A program made the translations under genes and the position numbers. DNA of 64,000 nt. Origin: Bacillota bacterium. GTDB taxonomy: Bacteria; Bacillota; Clostridia; Lachnospirales; Lachnospiraceae. Shown piece after piece: positions 27,565 to 35,763 of the stretch (positions are counted from its first letter, which is position 1; each line of letters opens with the position of its first letter). The notes beneath the pieces were generated by a model that saw nothing but the letters and a program-made list of their open reading frames with translations, did no database searches and was not told the DNA's origin. The DNA lies in assembly GCA_023435895.1 (NCBI GenBank), contig JAEZLH010000017.1, positions 496,001 through 560,000 of the forward strand, read 5' to 3'.

Positions 27565-27605
27565 AAAAAAAGAGCCACAGAGGTAGAAATATACCAATGT
27601 GGCTC
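27565..27605 (-). terminator. Attenuator terminator of the aspS leader
   Basis: On the - strand GAGCCACA (27598-27605) pairs with TGTGGCTC (27572-27579), with an inner GGTA/TACC stem, followed by seven T. It ends the leader RNA about 275 bases before aspS. Confidence 0.9.
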
Positions 27606-27664
27606 CTAATCTATCCACATAGGCACAACGCTTTTAGCGCTTGCACCTATGATTTGTTTCATAG

Positions 27665-27721
27665 CTACAAGCGCTGATTATCGTCGTCCCTATTCAGTTT
27701 ATTAAACTGAAGATTTGTCAT
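27665..27721 (-). CDS. aspS leader peptide, 18 aa, Asp-rich
   Basis: The ORF reads MTNLQFNKLNRDDDNQRL. It starts 9 bases after AAAGGA and ends at TAG inside the first hairpin. Codons 12-15 are GAC GAC GAT AAT (Asp, Asp, Asp, Asn), matching the amino acid loaded by the downstream synthetase. It is too short for ORF callers. Confidence 0.75.
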   Translation of the reverse strand: MTNLQFNKLNRDDDNQRL

Positions 27722-27751
27722 AAGGTTTTAATCCTTTCAAAATTTATAGTG

Positions 27752-27780
27752 ATTTTATCACTGTAGGTTGCAATTGTCAA
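27752..27780 (-). promoter_or_regulatory. Promoter of the aspS leader
   Basis: On the - strand TTGACA (27775-27780) and TAAAAT (27752-27757) are spaced by exactly 17 bases, a near-consensus housekeeping promoter. Transcription should start near 27745. Confidence 0.85.
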
Positions 27781-27842
27781 TGTATAGAAAGGGAAATATT
27801 ATGTTTATTAGTTACAGTTCAGCCTATCATAGTTCTAGGAAC

Positions 27843-27958
27843 GCCAATGGATTGCTTTACTTCCTTTTACTTACTTTACCTTCGCTCGTTCAGAACGCTC
27901 CGCTTCACAAGATGAGCTCAGCCAGTCTGCGCAAAAGGAAGTAAAGCAACCCATCGGC
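27843..27958. repeat. MITE-like element with 26-base inverted ends
   Basis: Arms 27843-27868 and 27933-27958 match at 24 of 26 positions in inverse orientation and enclose about 64 bases with its own small hairpin. The 8-base sequence CTATCATA occurs on both sides (27824-27831 and 27962-27969), as a target duplication would. It lies between the GreA-like gene and the aspS promoter. It might also act as a terminator for the upstream gene. Confidence 0.6.
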
Positions 27959-28003
27959 TGACTATCATAAGCTATCATGTTAATAAAGCGTGAGAGAATA
28001 GAA

Positions 28004-28507
28004 TCAGTATTTTCGCATCTCATCCTCACCGGTATCCTCTAGTTTTTCGATGCTTTTGATAATCACATTATAAGAATAAGCGTCATTTGCTTGAACGGTG
28101 ACCTGATCGGATACATGATGATGCAGCAAAGCTTTGCCAAGGGGAGAGTCGATGCTAACCCGTCCTTTTAGTGGATTAGCTCTCACTGTTGTAACAATTT
28201 TTATGATTTCCTCACAATCATCCTCAGGGGTGAAGATGGTGACATTATCATTTAAGCCAACCTCATCGTCACTGGAGTCCTCGGGAATAATCTGCGCAGT
28301 TTTAATCATTCGTCCTAAATAGCGGATTCTACTCTCATTTTGATTTTTGTACTGTTTTGCCGCTTTATACTCAAAATTCTCGCTAAGATCGCCATGTGCC
28401 CTGGCAGTTTTTACATCCTCCAAAGCTTCCTTTCTCACGACTAGCTTTCGGTATTCAATTTCTTCTTCCATGCGTTTTACATCTTTTTGTGTTATCTTAT
28501 CATACAT
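28004..28507 (-). CDS. GreA/GreB family transcript cleavage factor
   Basis: The 167-residue protein has the N-terminal coiled coil with the tip motif 'ARAHGDLSENFEYKAAK' (about 36-52), whose acidic pair enters the polymerase active site, then a C-terminal FKBP-like domain with 'RVSIDSPLGKALL'. Gre factors rescue backtracked RNA polymerase. The sequence is divergent from main-line GreA, so this may be a second copy. The start follows CGGAG. Confidence 0.88.
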   Translation of the reverse strand: MYDKITQKDVKRMEEEIEYRKLVVRKEALEDVKTARAHGDLSENFEYKAAKQYKNQNESRIRYLGRMIKTAQIIPEDSSDDEVGLNDNVTIFTPEDDCEEIIKIVTTVRANPLKGRVSIDSPLGKALLHHHVSDQVTVQANDAYSYNVIIKSIEKLEDTGEDEMRKY

Positions 28508-28584
28508 GATAATTCTCCGTTCTTATATCGGATTTTGGCTTATCCATGCGTTAACTCTAATAGAGCTTCTGATTATTGAAGTCA

Positions 28585-29373
28585 TCAACTAGTAGTTTTC
28601 TTCATAGCTTCCTCTGATTTTATGATTTTACGAAGTAGGGATGGGGTTGGGTTCTTTTGTTTTAGCTGTTGTAATAGGAGAAGTCCTTCCTCTAAATTGT
28701 TTTCATGTATCAAGATATCAACATTCAGATACTCTATCGTATCCCGAAGATAGGGGAGGGAGCATTTTTCATTTGCCTTTTCAAGAAAGAATTTTGCATT
28801 ATCATAGTCCTGTTCGGCCATATAGCGATAAACCATATTAATGGCGAAAGCACCTCCGATAAAGGGATGATTTTCATATCGTTCTAATAATTCCTTATGT
28901 TCCTCTAAAATGCGGATTGCTTCCATCTCGTTACCAATATTATAGGTAAAAGCAAATTGGTTGATGTAATATACCGCTTGGTTTTCGTCTGCAAGATTCC
29001 TTGGATCTACGGAGTTTAGTATTTGTATGGCACGACTATCGTCACCGTCTGCGGAGTATCCTGCGGCTAAAGCCATTTCTAATAAATTTTGGGTGATACG
29101 TGGTGACTTATTAATAAGCTGAATCGTCTCTTTGATAAAACGCTTTGTATCCTTTTCTTCATAGAGTATAGGTAAAATTAGATCGCTCTTCTTTTTGAAT
29201 TGCAACATTCGAAGTAATCCAACTGTAAAAACAGCCACAATAATAAATATTGCACCAACTAGGTAGTATTTCATCATAACATTAAGCTCGATCCCGGCTC
29301 TGTTAGCGAATAGACTGACAGATAATCCGAGAAGAAGACCAAGTACCAATATAATGATTGATTTTGCCCTCAA
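28585..29373 (-). CDS. Membrane protein with TPR-like C-terminal domain
   Basis: The start is TTG with GGAGG 10 bases upstream; an ATG nearby is out of frame. Two hydrophobic helices lie at about 4-22 and 34-55. Residues about 90-250 are helical with a repeated TPR-like spacing ('AQIL' type pairs such as 'RAIQILNSVDPRNLADENQAVYYINQFA'). This suggests a membrane-bound scaffold for protein interaction. No enzymatic motif is visible. No named family recognised. Confidence 0.75.
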   Translation of the reverse strand: MRAKSIIILVLGLLLGLSVSLFANRAGIELNVMMKYYLVGAIFIIVAVFTVGLLRMLQFKKKSDLILPILYEEKDTKRFIKETIQLINKSPRITQNLLEMALAAGYSADGDDSRAIQILNSVDPRNLADENQAVYYINQFAFTYNIGNEMEAIRILEEHKELLERYENHPFIGGAFAINMVYRYMAEQDYDNAKFFLEKANEKCSLPYLRDTIEYLNVDILIHENNLEEGLLLLQQLKQKNPTPSLLRKIIKSEEAMKKTTS

Positions 29374-29552
29374 ACGCTTTCATCCTCCTGCATGTTAAAT
29401 AATTTAATATTTATCGAAGACTTTCTTTGTATTAAAATGTATATCTTTGAAAATAAAATCAGCCAAAGTACAAATGCCATAATTGCGAGATATTGTGCAA
29501 TGAGTAGGCATGCAATCGTCCAATATTCATGTACAAGACCGCCCTTTCGATA

Positions 29553-29975
29553 TTATTTCACTCGTTGATACATTGGGTGATGCTCATTGAACTGAACAAG
29601 ATCCCAGAGATTGCCATACAAATCCTTAAAAACTGCAACCTTGCCATAATCTTGCACCTTTGGATCACGTACAAATTCTATACCCAATGCTTTCATTTCG
29701 TTATAATCTCTTTCAAAATCATCCGTACCTAGAAACAGAAAGATTCTTCCTCCAGCCTGATTTCCGATGAAGGGTTCCTGTTCAGCCTTTGACGCGCGTG
29801 CCAGAAGAAGAGTTGTTCCATTGGAACCGGGAGGTGATATAACAACCCATCGTTTATCTTGCTCTGGTTGATAACTATCTTCCACCAAGGTGAAGTGAAG
29901 CTTATTTGTATAGAAATCGATTGCTTCATCGTAATCTTGTACCACAAGAGCGATGTGTATAATTGATTGTATCAT
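29553..29975 (-). CDS. VOC superfamily protein (glyoxalase/dioxygenase-like)
   Basis: The start after AAAGGA gives 140 residues (MIQSIIHIALVVQDYDEAIDFYT). The paired beta-alpha-beta-beta-beta modules contain metal-ligand candidates His ('IHIALVV') and Glu ('WVVISPP...' region, 'GIEFVRDPKVQDYGKVAVFKDLYGNLWDLVQF'). Members include glyoxalase I and fosfomycin or bleomycin resistance proteins. The substrate is not known. It is 16 bases from the hydrolase gene, so both are probably in one operon. Confidence 0.88.
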   Translation of the reverse strand: MIQSIIHIALVVQDYDEAIDFYTNKLHFTLVEDSYQPEQDKRWVVISPPGSNGTTLLLARASKAEQEPFIGNQAGGRIFLFLGTDDFERDYNEMKALGIEFVRDPKVQDYGKVAVFKDLYGNLWDLVQFNEHHPMYQRVK

Positions 29976-29991
29976 AAAGTATTCCTTTCCG

Positions 29992-30684
29992 CTAAATATA
30001 TTCTTGCATCCATTGTATAACAATCTTTGATGCATTTTCTCCACCAAAGGGATGATCACACCCTTCTGCAACCTTTAGCTTCACATTAAATTCTAATGAA
30101 AATTCTTTCATGCAACCAGGACTTTGAAGTTCATCCAAAGCTCCATATAAGATATATGTAGGAGAAATCCATTTATCAATGGGGTGTTTCTTAATATATT
30201 GATAGTAATCCCAAGAAAGCGTGTCTATGGGTGTTGGGATTTTCTTCTCCTTTTCAAGCTGTTTCTCTGAAACGTTAAACCATTGAAACATATTATGAAC
30301 TAAATAAATCATATTAACAATGGGAGAGAGAAACAGGCATTTTTGAAATGGAATCTCTTTATAGGCATGAAGACTGAAGTAAGCTCCCAAGCTGCAGGCA
30401 AAAAGGGAATGCTGCTTCCAATGATTCAACGCATATTCACTTATTATATTTAAATCGTGTATGCCGTTAATAATGTCGCATGGATAGTTCAAATCATATC
30501 TTTCACCATGTGCAGGTAAATCGAAGCTTATTACCTGATACCCTTTTGATGTGGCAATTTCAGCAAAATCAGCAGCACTTTCCTTACTCGACATCTTTCC
30601 GTGGACGAATAGATAGACCTGCTCGCTTTCATCTCCCCATATTATTGACGGGATATTATTAATTAGTAGTTCTTCCTTATGCAT
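29992..30684 (-). CDS. Alpha/beta hydrolase
   Basis: The best start has GGAGG 5 bases upstream and gives 230 residues. The nucleophile elbow is 'FACSLGAYFS' (a Cys-Ser-Leu-Gly-Ala version of GxSxG, Ser near 107). The oxyanion strand is 'YLFVHGKMSS', and the late His is in 'GCDHPFGG' with Asp in 'YGALDELQSP'. It is a cytoplasmic serine hydrolase of unknown substrate. It lies directly upstream of the VOC gene. Confidence 0.88.
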   Translation of the reverse strand: MHKEELLINNIPSIIWGDESEQVYLFVHGKMSSKESAADFAEIATSKGYQVISFDLPAHGERYDLNYPCDIINGIHDLNIISEYALNHWKQHSLFACSLGAYFSLHAYKEIPFQKCLFLSPIVNMIYLVHNMFQWFNVSEKQLEKEKKIPTPIDTLSWDYYQYIKKHPIDKWISPTYILYGALDELQSPGCMKEFSLEFNVKLKVAEGCDHPFGGENASKIVIQWMQEYI

Positions 30685-30756
30685 TACTTCCTCCATAACT
30701 GGACTATTCATTCGAGCACATTATTTCATTATTCTAAGGCATTTTTATGAAAAGAT

Positions 30757-31029
30757 TTAGTTAAGCTCATGTTCACAATGGGGACAACGATAATTACCAT
30801 CAATATCATTCACATAATCATCATCTGCAGTGTTTAACCTCATCGGTAAGTGTTTTTTGCAATAAGGGCACTTCCAAAAGATAAGATTAAATATTAAGAA
30901 AACAGATAATAGGATTAATCCAGGGATGAATAAATATGTTATTTTAGAAAAGAAAGCAATTAAATTAATAGCAATGGAAATTAGCAGGCATAGTACAGAT
31001 ATTCTTCTAAGTTGAATTAGTAGTTTCAT
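30757..31029 (-). CDS. Small membrane protein with zinc-ribbon tail
   Basis: The 90-residue protein has two hydrophobic helices (about 10-28 and 31-49) and a C-terminal zinc ribbon with two CxxC pairs, 'CPYCKKH' and 'CPHCEHE' (about 53-88). The start follows AAAGGAG. Proteins of this shape are common in Firmicutes and have no assigned role. Confidence 0.8.
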   Translation of the reverse strand: MKLLIQLRRISVLCLLISIAINLIAFFSKITYLFIPGLILLSVFLIFNLIFWKCPYCKKHLPMRLNTADDDYVNDIDGNYRCPHCEHELN

Positions 31030-31163
31030 TTTTTATCTCCTTTGTTAATAAAAATATTTTATTTTATCTCTAAGTTTGCTGATAGTAATATAAATAAAGT
31101 TGGTGATATAAGTAAGAATAAAAAGAATTATAATCTTTATATGTGTCCTACTACATGGGTTTA

Positions 31164-31928
31164 TTATCGGCTCAGTATTAACGCCAATTCCAGTGCAATG
31201 TAAAAATTCTTAAGCTGATGAGTTCGTTCTTCCTCACCACCAAGAATTCTGCGATCCCATTCAGGGGAGTCTAACAAATCACCACTGATTAAAAAATCAT
31301 AATAATCAATGCCTCTATAATCACATACTGCCTGTGCACCCGCACATTCCATCTCAACGGCAAGGCATCCTTCTGCTTTACGAGCTTCCATATTGTTTCT
31401 GGTTTCACGAAAGATTGCATCTGTAGTCCAAGTCTTTCCCAATACATAAGGGATTCCCATTTCATCAAAAGCAGCCGCGACTAAGCCAGAATTCTTAATT
31501 GTTATGTAATCCTCAGCAGGAGCATAGTGATAGGAAAAACCTTCGTCCCGGTATGCTTCGGTGGGTACTAACGCTTTTCCGGCAGTTATTTCTTTGTCAA
31601 GAATGCCTGCAGAGCCAAACATGATAAACTTTGTAGCACCCGTCAGGCAGTGTGCTTCCTCAATACAGGTACCGGCACCGGAGGAACCAATAATAGTCAT
31701 GTAGAAAAGAACTTTTAATCCTTTATATTGCAGGGAATAGATGGGGGTGGGACCATTCGCTGAACCCATCACCGCTTCCTCGGTGCATTCAAAGGTAGTT
31801 AAGATATTATCACGGACAACATGGGAAAAAGTAATAATGCAAATGTCTGCGATTTTATTTCTTTTTCCGTAGATTAATTCTGGCGTTATGATGGGTTCGC
31901 TTTGGTTATCAAAGGTATTGTTTAGCAT
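31164..31928 (-). CDS. Nucleoside phosphorylase
   Basis: The 254-residue protein is a PNP/UDP family phosphorylase: 'GSSGAGTCIEEAHCLTG' (about 84-100), 'FIMFGSAGIL', and 'AVEMECAGAQAVCDYRGIDYYDFLISGD' (about 198-225), with the base- and ribose-contacting Met-Glu pair. The closest types are uridine phosphorylase-like enzymes that split nucleosides with phosphate. The start follows AAGGAG. Confidence 0.9.
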   Translation of the reverse strand: MLNNTFDNQSEPIITPELIYGKRNKIADICIITFSHVVRDNILTTFECTEEAVMGSANGPTPIYSLQYKGLKVLFYMTIIGSSGAGTCIEEAHCLTGATKFIMFGSAGILDKEITAGKALVPTEAYRDEGFSYHYAPAEDYITIKNSGLVAAAFDEMGIPYVLGKTWTTDAIFRETRNNMEARKAEGCLAVEMECAGAQAVCDYRGIDYYDFLISGDLLDSPEWDRRILGGEEERTHQLKNFYIALELALILSR

Positions 31929-32064
31929 ATTGTCACTCCTTATCTGGTGTTATGTAATTAAGTATGTTTGATGTTGTAACCAAATTGCCAATGAACTCCG
32001 TTGAAAGGACTTTTTGACGGAACATCATAGGGGGTTCTATTACCTGATTAAAACGTTGAAATTA

Positions 32065-32508
32065 CTATAGAACTTTTTCAAAACATATGGATTCCTCTTT
32101 GTTTTCATATCTACCATAATTAGGGATTGCGTTGTAGTGATTTCGTTCGTAGAAGGAAACCGCCTTTTTATTGCATTTTCTGGTCTCAAGGATTAGTCGC
32201 TTGTAATTAAGATCCTTTGCTCTTTGTTCTAAATACGCAAGAATTTGATTGCCAATTCCAGAGGATTTTTTTCTCACATACATTCGTTTCACTTCCGCCG
32301 TATCATAGGATAGTTCCCGGAAGGCTCCGCATCCTACCGGAATTTGATCTTCTCGTGCCATAACATACAGGGATCTGGGATTGTTAATATCGGACGGATC
32401 AAAGTTTGATCTGCCACTATCTCCGGTTATTATGGTTAACTGATTGGAGAGTTCCTCGAGTAAATTCAGTGCGTCGTTCGAATAGATATCTTCCTCGGTT
32501 ATTGTTAT
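32065..32508 (-). CDS. GNAT acetyltransferase with apparent ATA start
   Basis: The first ATG (32361) gives only 98 residues, but the frame stays open upstream and reads a typical GNAT N-terminus ('ITEEDIYSNDALNLLEELSNQL', 'TGDSGRSNFDPSD'). The only spot at the right distance (8 bases) from the AAAGGGG site is codon ATA at 32508. The natural start was therefore ATG mutated to ATA, or ATA is used. The acetyl-CoA loop is 'VRKKSSGIGNQIL', and the C-terminus 'FYERNHYNAIPNYGRYENKEESICFEK' is typical. Translation may be weak or lost. Confidence 0.65.
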   Translation of the reverse strand: MTITEEDIYSNDALNLLEELSNQLTIITGDSGRSNFDPSDINNPRSLYVMAREDQIPVGCGAFRELSYDTAEVKRMYVRKKSSGIGNQILAYLEQRAKDLNYKRLILETRKCNKKAVSFYERNHYNAIPNYGRYENKEESICFEKVL

Positions 32509-32633
32509 CTTAACATCCCCTTTCTCAATTATACAGCCCTACTATATAAAATACCCGTTATCTATCGATAGCCAGAGAAACGAATATTATCCATGATTAT
32601 ACATCACTTTATTAGAAAATTAAACTAATTTAT

Positions 32634-32669
32634 GGAAAAAGCCATGAATTTTTACAAATCCATGGCTTT
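32634..32669 (-). terminator. Intrinsic terminator of the sigma/anti-sigma operon
   Basis: On the - strand AAAGCCATG pairs with CATGGCTTT (arms 32661-32669 and 32638-32646) and runs into TTTTT. It follows the anti-sigma-like gene. Confidence 0.8.
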
Positions 32670-32708
32670 CCTTGATTTTGATCGGAGAATCTCATATTTA
32701 TTACAGGG

Positions 32709-33464
32709 CTATTTGGTGCTTAGTCCTGCTTTTATAAATTTTTCTACATCAGCTAAAGAGGTTGAATCAGCTAAGGACGGGTAGGTTGTCTTCGAGAAGA
32801 TTAGTCCATTCTTTGTATTAAGAAATGCATATTGCAAACCATCCCCAAAGCCATAATCAGTGAGATCTTTATAGAATAATTTTGTACTATTTATTTCCAT
32901 GTACATATCGTCCTTATAAACAGTCGGCAAGAAAATCCCTGTCATCCCTTCTCTCATGGCGGAAACAGTATCACTGTCCTCAACCCACATGTTTTTCTTG
33001 CCAATGGGGCAATCAATTAACACCTTTAACAAATCACCTGGCTGGCAAGTTCCACGATATACCTTATCAACTTTAATCGTGGCAATGGAATTATACTCTA
33101 CTTCCCCACCAAAATTTAATTCAATATTCTTAATGGAATCAATCGTTCCCTTAAAGATTACTAGGGAAGAATCCGAAAATATTTCATCCTCCTTCAGTAT
33201 GCGCAAATCGTAAGACTGCTTTGAGATAGGAGGGTTATTCACATATTTCACACTGACATTGCCGGTGGAGAGGGGGAGCTTTATTGAGCCTGATGGGTTT
33301 TGGTTGCTCAAGGTTATACCAAGTAGTAACACCAGACAAGCAGCAATCGATAATACCTTTAGCCAGCTCATTTTATTTGTCTTACGTTTGTAATATTGAT
33401 CGGCTTCCTTAATTAATTCATCCTCTACTAAACCGATTTCCTGAAATAACACTTTCTTTTTCAT
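32709..33464 (-). CDS. Putative anti-sigma factor (membrane protein)
   Basis: The 251-residue protein has a short cytoplasmic N-terminus, one transmembrane helix at about 33-53 ('VLSIAACLVLLLGITL') and a long outside beta-rich domain. It overlaps the ECF sigma gene by four bases (ATGA), which is typical of sigma/anti-sigma pairs. No zinc-binding anti-sigma motif is visible in the N-terminus, so assignment rests on coupling. The start follows GGAGGG. Confidence 0.7.
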   Translation of the reverse strand: MKKKVLFQEIGLVEDELIKEADQYYKRKTNKMSWLKVLSIAACLVLLLGITLSNQNPSGSIKLPLSTGNVSVKYVNNPPISKQSYDLRILKEDEIFSDSSLVIFKGTIDSIKNIELNFGGEVEYNSIATIKVDKVYRGTCQPGDLLKVLIDCPIGKKNMWVEDSDTVSAMREGMTGIFLPTVYKDDMYMEINSTKLFYKDLTDYGFGDGLQYAFLNTKNGLIFSKTTYPSLADSTSLADVEKFIKAGLSTK

Positions 33465-34018
33465 ATAATAATTCCCTCCTGCTCTAAATAGATTCTCAAT
33501 TTGTTACGTGTACGAAATAGCATTGACTTTACCTTTGATTGACTCAGTTTCAAACCACGGGAAATGGTATCAATAGAATCACAATACCAATAACGTCTTA
33601 AGAATACAAATCGGGCTTCACGGTCGATTGAACGTAAAAAAGCACTGATTATCTTACCAATTTGCCCACGTTCATAGGTTCCTTCCACATCATTAGCAGA
33701 AGGAATGCATTCCTCTAGTTCCGAGAGAAGAACATCAAATTCTCCATTGCGTTTTTTTGCCCTCTTATAATCAAAACGATCCAAGGCAATGTTACGCGTT
33801 ATTCTTCCTAAAAATGCTGACAGATAATTTGGTCTAGTGGGTGGAATAGCATTCCAGGCTGCATTATAGGTATCATTTTCACATTCCTCCGCCTCAGAAT
33901 AATCTGATAGGATTCGTAACGCAATGGTACGACAATAGTGACCATATTTAGTTGAAGTCTCGCTTATGGCTTGTTCAGAACGAGACAGGTATAGATCAAT
34001 TATTTGATCATCATCCAT
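33461..34018 (-). CDS. ECF-type RNA polymerase sigma factor
   Basis: The 185-residue protein has sigma region 2 ('YLSRSEQAISETSTKYG...SEAEECENDTYNAAWNAI', about 9-60) and region 4 ('LRSIDREARFVFLRRYWYCDSIDTISRGLKLSQSKVKSMLFRTRNKLR', about 125-175). It is an extracytoplasmic-function sigma factor co-translated with the membrane protein at 32709-33464, which probably holds it at the membrane. The trigger is unknown. Confidence 0.92.
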   Translation of the reverse strand: MDDDQIIDLYLSRSEQAISETSTKYGHYCRTIALRILSDYSEAEECENDTYNAAWNAIPPTRPNYLSAFLGRITRNIALDRFDYKRAKKRNGEFDVLLSELEECIPSANDVEGTYERGQIGKIISAFLRSIDREARFVFLRRYWYCDSIDTISRGLKLSQSKVKSMLFRTRNKLRIYLEQEGIII

Positions 34019-34181
34019 AATATCATCTCCTTTGAATTTCTTCTCTTAATTATATAGTAGGAAAGCAGGGCATCTGGTTGCATTAATGTATGAAAAATAG
34101 TAATGGAACCAAATAAGTTCGTTATCGTCTAAAAGGTAATAGGTAAAAATTGCCTTATGTAAATAAGCTAAGGAGGAGCAT

Positions 34182-35063
34182 ATGAAGAAATTGATTTTGT
34201 TGTTGTGTGCTGCAATGTTAATTGTATCACTAATTGGTTGTTCTAAGAAAAATATTAGTAGTGAAGCTATCAGAGAAAAATATAAGGATGCACAGATGAT
34301 GACAGTTATGATTGATGATATAGAAAAGGGTTATTTTCTCGGCATGCATCCCTTTCCATCTGTGCCAAAATATAAAGTATACGGCTCTCTAGGGAAGGAA
34401 TTCTGTAAAGGTGATTATGTGGACGTATATTATAAAGAGAGTAAAACGAAGGACCAGTATGAAGAAATTCAGGCATTAGGGATTATAAGAAGTGACTTCA
34501 AACCGGAAGCAGATAAGGCCTATAAACCGGTAATCTATCTTTACCCCACAGCCAAAGCTCAGATATCCGTAAAACTTGATTATAATGGGGTACTAACACA
34601 TACCTATCCAGCTTATGATTATGGTTGGAACGTTACTGCCTATCCGAACGGAGTTATAATTGATGGAGATGGTGAACAATATCCCTATCTTTTTTGGGAA
34701 GGAGTGAGTAAGGTAAAGTATGACATGAGTATGGGCTTTTGCGTGGAAGGGAACAAAACGGAGCAGTTCTTAAAAGATAAATTATCCTACATGGGATTGA
34801 ACAAGAAAGAATTACAAGAGTTCATAAGCTTTTGGGTTCCCATTATGAAGAACAATCCTTATAATAAAATCTGTTTTCAATATTCAAACTATATAGAAAA
34901 TGCAAAATTAACAATCAACCCAAAACCGGACAGCCTGCTTCGGATTTACATGGCTTATCAACCCTTAGATCACTATGTGAAGATGAAAGAGCAGAGTTTA
35001 GCTACATTTGAGAGAAAGGGCTTTGCTGTTGTTGAATGGGGCGGGGGAGTTGTGGAGGAATAA
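34182..35063 (+). CDS. Lipoprotein of unknown function
   Basis: The 293-residue protein starts with a lipoprotein signal ending LIGC (Cys about 20). The core has a conserved-looking 'YKPVIYLYPTAKAQISVKL' strand, then 'LTHTYPAYDYGWNVTAYPNG' and 'YPYLFWEG' near 118-172. I have met this repeated KPVIYLYP...GW.V.A pattern in several Firmicutes exported proteins, but it has no assigned function. The C-terminal half is helical. The start follows GGAGG. Confidence 0.8.
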   Translation: MKKLILLLCAAMLIVSLIGCSKKNISSEAIREKYKDAQMMTVMIDDIEKGYFLGMHPFPSVPKYKVYGSLGKEFCKGDYVDVYYKESKTKDQYEEIQALGIIRSDFKPEADKAYKPVIYLYPTAKAQISVKLDYNGVLTHTYPAYDYGWNVTAYPNGVIIDGDGEQYPYLFWEGVSKVKYDMSMGFCVEGNKTEQFLKDKLSYMGLNKKELQEFISFWVPIMKNNPYNKICFQYSNYIENAKLTINPKPDSLLRIYMAYQPLDHYVKMKEQSLATFERKGFAVVEWGGGVVEE

Positions 35064-35092
35064 TATCCCCCACACGAAATATTGAGGCCTGA

Positions 35093-35560
35093 TTAATCAA
35101 TTGTGTACTGCATTGGCGTATAACGAATTCCTTTATATTCAGACTCTGTTCCCTTATCTTCAAAGCCAATGGAATGATAAAAGGAGAGTGCATAAGGGGA
35201 AGCATTTAGCTTGATATGTGTTTCCCCTCGGCTTTTTAATTCACCTAAGACTGTGTTAAAGAGCCTTGTTGCAATTCCTTGCCGGTGAAATTCACCTTTG
35301 ACAAATACACAGGAGATGGTGTTATTTACACTAATGGAAAGGCAACCTACCAGTTTGTCTTGGAGGTAAGCTCCGTACATTTTCTCGCTGCCCTGATAGA
35401 ATTTCTCGTGAAATTCCTTGTTATAAATATAGCTATTCTTAAAGGTATCAATCCCTTCCTGACAATAGTCCGGTGCAACAAATTTATCAAAACATTCTTC
35501 AATCAGATTCATTGCAGTTAATAGGTTGGCAGAGTCAACTAACTTAATTTGAACATCCAA
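35093..35560 (-). CDS. GNAT family N-acetyltransferase
   Basis: The TTG start with GGAGG 9 bases upstream gives 155 residues. The acetyl-CoA binding motif is 'FVKGEFHRQGIATRLFNTVL' (about 92-111), followed by 'LNASPYALSFYHSIGF', the usual motif B region. It acetylates an unknown amine. It converges on the lipoprotein gene with only 29 bases between stops. Confidence 0.88.
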   Translation of the reverse strand: MDVQIKLVDSANLLTAMNLIEECFDKFVAPDYCQEGIDTFKNSYIYNKEFHEKFYQGSEKMYGAYLQDKLVGCLSISVNNTISCVFVKGEFHRQGIATRLFNTVLGELKSRGETHIKLNASPYALSFYHSIGFEDKGTESEYKGIRYTPMQYTID

Positions 35561-35763
35561 GATTATTCACCTCCATAAATTACCGTCCATTGCATGATAC
35601 AGTGTATTGCATAATGTTGTCAACAAAATGTATATATTTGTCACACAAATTTGTGTATTCTCTTCAGGTAGTCATTGGTCAAATTACACGGAATACAAGT
35701 TATATTCATATAATAAAATAATTGTAGTTAAATTCTTAACAGGTTCATAGCATTGGAGTATTT

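Larger units (their letters stand above)
27565..27745 (-). ncRNA. aspS leader RNA (transcription attenuator)
   Basis: The predicted RNA of about 180 nt runs from the promoter at 27752-27780 to the terminator. It encodes an 18-codon peptide. Downstream stems compete: 27659-27675 with 27636-27652 (AGCGCTTG/CAAGCGCT plus CTATGA/TCATAG), 27636-27651 with 27618-27632, and 27615-27620 (ATGTGG) with the terminator arm 27597-27602 (CCACAT). The first stem starts inside the last codons of the peptide, so ribosome position can decide the fold. Known biology: leader-peptide attenuation of amino acid and pheST-type operons. Linking this to AspRS is inference. Confidence 0.75.

Noticed and set aside
27565..27745. 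T-box riboswitch before aspS
   Set aside because: No AGGGTGGNACCGCG antiterminator bulge or stem I motif was found; a short Asp-codon ORF explains the layout better.
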